Source: Halichondria panicea (lineage: Eukaryota > Porifera > Demospongiae > Suberitida > Halichondriidae). Taken from it: a DNA stretch of 64,000 bases. The stretch's first letter is position 1; every line of letters starts with the position of its first letter. Both the position numbers and the translations under genes were made by a program. Shown here in pieces: positions 60,839 to 64,000 of this stretch. The stretch is taken from the NCBI RefSeq assembly GCF_963675165.1, contig NC_087385.1, positions 5,987,912 to 6,051,911 on the forward strand. The letters are read 5' to 3'. Under the pieces are notes generated by a model. It did not search any database. It was not told the origin of the DNA and saw only the letters and a list, made by a program, of their open reading frames with translations.

Positions 60839-63800
60839 CACCGGATGGCCTGGCACAGTTGCTGTGATGTCACACTGGTTTGGAAAACACAAGTGAGCTA
60901 CGCTACAACAACCATTCCCACAGGAGTTGTTGGGGATTTAAAAAATATCCCAACTAGTTATGTAACTTGCACGCTACTCACAGATAGCCACAGGAGTCAA
61001 TTTCTATCTCAGTCATATTCAGTAACTATGCACACTGTCCCCCCCCCCCCCCCCCCACTCACAGTCGTGGTCTCATCATGGGCATCTGGAATTCTCACAC
61101 TTCAGTAGGCAATATCTTGGGTACCATCATCCCCTCATTCTGGGCAGACTGTGACGGAGAACCTAGTCCTTGGGGATGGTCGTTCATTGTACCAGCTGCT
61201 ATAATGCTGGCTGCTGGGGTACTCATGTTCCTCATGCTTGTTGTGGACCCTCGGCACGTTGGACTGCCTCCACCAAGACACACCACCGTGAGCTCTATAT
61301 ACTGCCTCATATGTACTGTACAGTTGTTCCATCCTTTTAAATCCTGGCATTTGTGCTTTGATTGATTGAGCACACAGTATGCACCTGGCTTACTTTAGAT
61401 TGGCCTAACACAAACTTTCAGATTACAAATCACATGGCATTGTGTGCGCTTATATGCGAGTTATTTATAGTAGCAATGTTTGTTTTTTAATGATACCAGA
61501 ATCAGCCAGTTGAGAGCAGCCCACCCCCTGATCCAGTGGCCCGTGAGGTGTACGGTCGCCTCCATCCAGAGCTGGACGTTGACAACGAGTTTGACAAGAA
61601 GAAGAGACAGCAAGAGCAGGATCTACTGAGTGACGACTCTGGGAGTATTCAAGTCCCCGTTGTACGAAAGTCCCATCTGAAGGTGGGAATTTATGATTGT
61701 ATGCAGAGTGAGTGATGTTCATTCCATATTCCTTGCAGCCCAAATCTAAACCCATCAACATTCTCAGAGCAATATGCATTCCTGTGAGTCAGCCCTGTTT
61801 TCTAGTGTTCCTTGTGTTTTTTATGTGTGCATTTCTTTATATACCACACACACCCAGGGTGTTATTGAGTATTCTCTGGCTCTATTCTTTGACAAACTGG
61901 TCAGCTACACATTCCTCTACTGGCTACCATTCTATGTGAAAAACAAACGTGAGTTTATCATTGCACAATAGTAGGGTTTCCTGTATTTCTTTCTGTTTGA
62001 TTCTCTTCAGCAAACTTCTGTATACATTGTACAATCCTCATTGATTAGCTACCTTATGTTTGTTATACCTACATGTAAGCGCACATGTACATTCACATTC
62101 TGGATTTTATAGCTTGTATTGCTAAGTAGTGTTTAGTTTTCAGAGCCATTATCTCCCTTGCCACACCCAGTGACCTATCTGTCTGGCCCGGAGTCCGACT
62201 GGCTCTCAACTCTCTTTGATGTCGGTGGAATAATAGGTGAGTCCTGTGTACATGTGTTCATGCACTTGAGGGATAGCTCCTTGTGTACATGTGTTCATGC
62301 ACTTGAGGGAGAGCTCCTTGTGTACATGTGTTCATGCACTTGAGGGAGAGCTCCTTGTGTACATGTGTTCATGCACTTGAGGGATAGCTCCTTGTGTACA
62401 TGTGTTCATGCACTTGAGGGATAGCTCCTTGTGTACATGTGTTCATGCACTTGAGGGATAGCTCCTTGTGTACATGTGTTCATGCACTTGAGGGACAGCT
62501 CCTTGTGTACATGTGTTCATGCACTTGAGGGACAGCTCCTTGTGTACATGTGTTCATGCACTTGAGGGACAGCTCCTTGTGTACATGTGTTCATGCACTT
62601 GAGGGACAGCTCCTTGTGTACATGTGTTCATGCACTTGAGGGACAGCTCCTTGTGTACATGTGTTCATGCACTTGAGGGACAGCTCCTTGTGTACATGTG
62701 TTCATGCACTTGAGGGACAGCTCCTTGTGTACATGTGTTCATGCACTTGAGGGATAGCTCCTTGCTTAATGAACAATTAGTTTAGTATGCTAATCTGCCT
62801 AGAGCCTCAAATACTGGGATAGTGAAATATGATCTGTACAACTAACTGTATGTCTGTGATTGGATCTTGTTACTTTGTTACTATTGAGAGTAGATACCCC
62901 TTGCCAGGATGATTTACCATGGCCCACTGTCCCTCCCCCCCCCCCCCCCCCCCGCAGGTGGTATTGCTGCTGGACTTGTGTCTGACCTGCTGCAGGCCAG
63001 GGCCATCACCTGTGTCACCATGCTCATCCTGGCCATACCCTCAGTGAGTCTGGTACACTCAAATGCCAGTCCTCTAAACCCTATGTACAGTAACACGTAG
63101 GTCATGTTTTGTAAAGTAATTGGTTCAGAACGACACTTGGTTCTACATGTATTAAAGCAATGGTTGCATTTATTCTCGGCTGTATAATCGATGTTGGTCT
63201 ATCGGTTATATAATAGTTGTTCACTTAATGTTTGGCCATTTTGACAGCTATTTTTTCTGGAGGCGTATGCTGACGAACAATTTGGCTTCTTCATTGTCAT
63301 GCTCATCCTCTCTGGGATCTTTGTCAATGGCCCCTACTCCATGATCACCACGGCCGTGTCCAGTGACTTGGTAAGTGTCTCAGTAATGTGATTTTATAAT
63401 TGTGGTGGATTTGCTCCACTCTGAAAGACTTTGAAGATTGATTACTTACCCAGAACGTACAAGTCAATGTCATTTATGTAGTTGCCTAATTGCTACCATC
63501 CCTCGTTTTAACACCCCACGCTCCCCCCTATATGAAGCCCTGACACGTGTATCTTTATTTTAACAGTAGACTCAACTGCTGGCTTTTGTGGCCTTTCTTT
63601 AGCTGCATGTAGCTATAGCTCATATATTACTTGTGCAGGGTACTCACGAGTCTCTCAAGAACAACCAGAATGCCAAGGCCACTGTGACGGCCATTATTGA
63701 CGGCACTGGATCCCTGGGGGCAGCTGTTGGTCCACTTATTGTCGGCTGGCTCACCAGTGAATATGTAAGTGTGCTGGAGTTTCCCTGAAAAGTCTCAAGC

Positions 63801-64000
63801 CTTATAGCCAGTGTGACTGTTGCTGAAAATGTTAACCCTGTCTTTTTTTATAAGTTTAATCTTTGTCCACTATACATATTAAACAAACTGTCTGGTTCTT
63901 ACAGGACTGGATGGCTGCATTCTATGTGTTGATGGGTTCGTGCCTCATATCAGCCTTGGTAAGTACTATATATATATATACAGTGTACATGTACCATGTC
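59252..64000 (+). CDS. SLC37A1/2: SLC37-family sugar-phosphate transporter (3' end beyond window)
   Basis: Sixteen exons in the window: 59252-59445, 59511-59592, 59942-60005, 60193-60277, 60333-60388, 60503-60603, 60837-60892, 61065-61287, 61500-61682, 61739-61783, 61858-61948, 62171-62236, 62958-63043, 63248-63370, 63639-63764, 63905-63958; 545 aa with consistent phases. It matches SLC37A1/A2: YHLSRKPFSVVK, GIWNSHTSVGNILG, WGWSFIVPAAIML, LVSYTFLYWLPFY, LSTLFDVGGIIGGIAAGL, VNGPYSMITTAVSSDLG, TAIIDGTGSLGAA. This is a 12-TM major facilitator protein of the ER or endomembrane that exchanges phosphate for glucose-6-phosphate or glycerol-3-phosphate. The N-terminal 60 residues are longer and more acidic than usual; only the end of the last TM segment and the tail are missing. 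Exon 12 could start earlier (62143), but the short form fits better. Confidence 0.95.
59667..59830. mobile_element. MITE-like element in SLC37 intron 2
   Basis: Starts TACCGTATAGTGAGTAAATT and contains oppositely oriented GGTTTTCGTGG and CCACGAAAT segments. It resembles the TACCGTA elements at 3645-4040. The right end is not sharply defined. Confidence 0.4.
60771..60835 (+). repeat. (CA)n abutting SLC37 exon 7 acceptor
   Basis: CGCACA then pure CA running into the CAG acceptor at 60836. Confidence 0.9.
62243..62764. repeat. 37-bp minisatellite in SLC37 intron 12
   Basis: About 14 head-to-tail copies of a 37-bp unit (CTCCTTGTGTACATGTGTTC plus ATGCACTTGAGGGACAG). Copies differ mainly at one position (GGGATAG, GGGACAG, GGGAGAG), with the C variant filling the middle of the array. 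It starts a few bases after the exon 12 donor. Confidence 0.95.

Overview
The window looks like intron-dense animal nuclear DNA, most likely from a sponge (demosponge). This is inferred. Every large gene is split by GT-AG introns, the gene set is metazoan (AKT, RasGRP, FMN-type formin, PDZ-RhoGEF, TTC3, SLC37), genes are packed a few hundred bases apart, and one gene encodes a MAM/cadherin-like/Ig/FN3/cysteine-rich receptor of a kind common in sponges. No species can be named from the sequence alone. Exon models were built by hand from open frames, splice sites and phase continuity. Six complete genes and two edge-truncated genes keep phase across all exons: AKT 477 aa, RasGRP 674 aa, receptor 1640 aa, TTC3-like 1635 aa, RhoGEF 1567 aa, and formin about 700 aa with an unsettled 3' end.

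Layout from left to right: (1) <1-6162 minus, a RING finger fused to a TKL-type protein kinase with a proline-rich tail, open at the left edge; (2) 6556-11438 plus, AKT; (3) about 11819-16074 minus, an FMN-family formin; (4) 16487-22330 plus, RasGRP; (5) 22956-23270 plus, a small CARD-only gene; (6) 23441-30771 minus, a single-pass adhesion-type receptor; (7) 30977-42291 plus, a TTC3-like TPR/RING-H2 ubiquitin ligase; (8) 42791-56528 minus plus a 5' noncoding exon near 58.9 kb, a PDZ-RGSL-C1-DH-PH RhoGEF; (9) 59252->64000 plus, an SLC37 sugar-phosphate transporter open at the right edge. The eight large genes alternate minus/plus and form four head-to-head pairs, each separated by about 200-410 bp (for the last pair, counted from the noncoding exon), so shared bidirectional promoters are likely.

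Functionally the block is rich in membrane-proximal signalling: Akt downstream of PI3K, RasGRP linking DAG and Ca2+ to Ras/Rap, a G12/13-type RhoGEF, an actin-nucleating formin, two RING proteins (one fused to a kinase), and a large receptor. Whether the neighbours are co-regulated is unknown.

Noncoding DNA is dominated by simple repeats. CA/TG microsatellites often directly supply 5' or 3' splice sites. There are intronic minisatellites with 36-, 24- and 37-bp units, a roughly 24-bp array that repeats a splice donor, and several small dispersed inverted-repeat families that look like MITEs. No tRNA, rRNA or CRISPR locus was seen.
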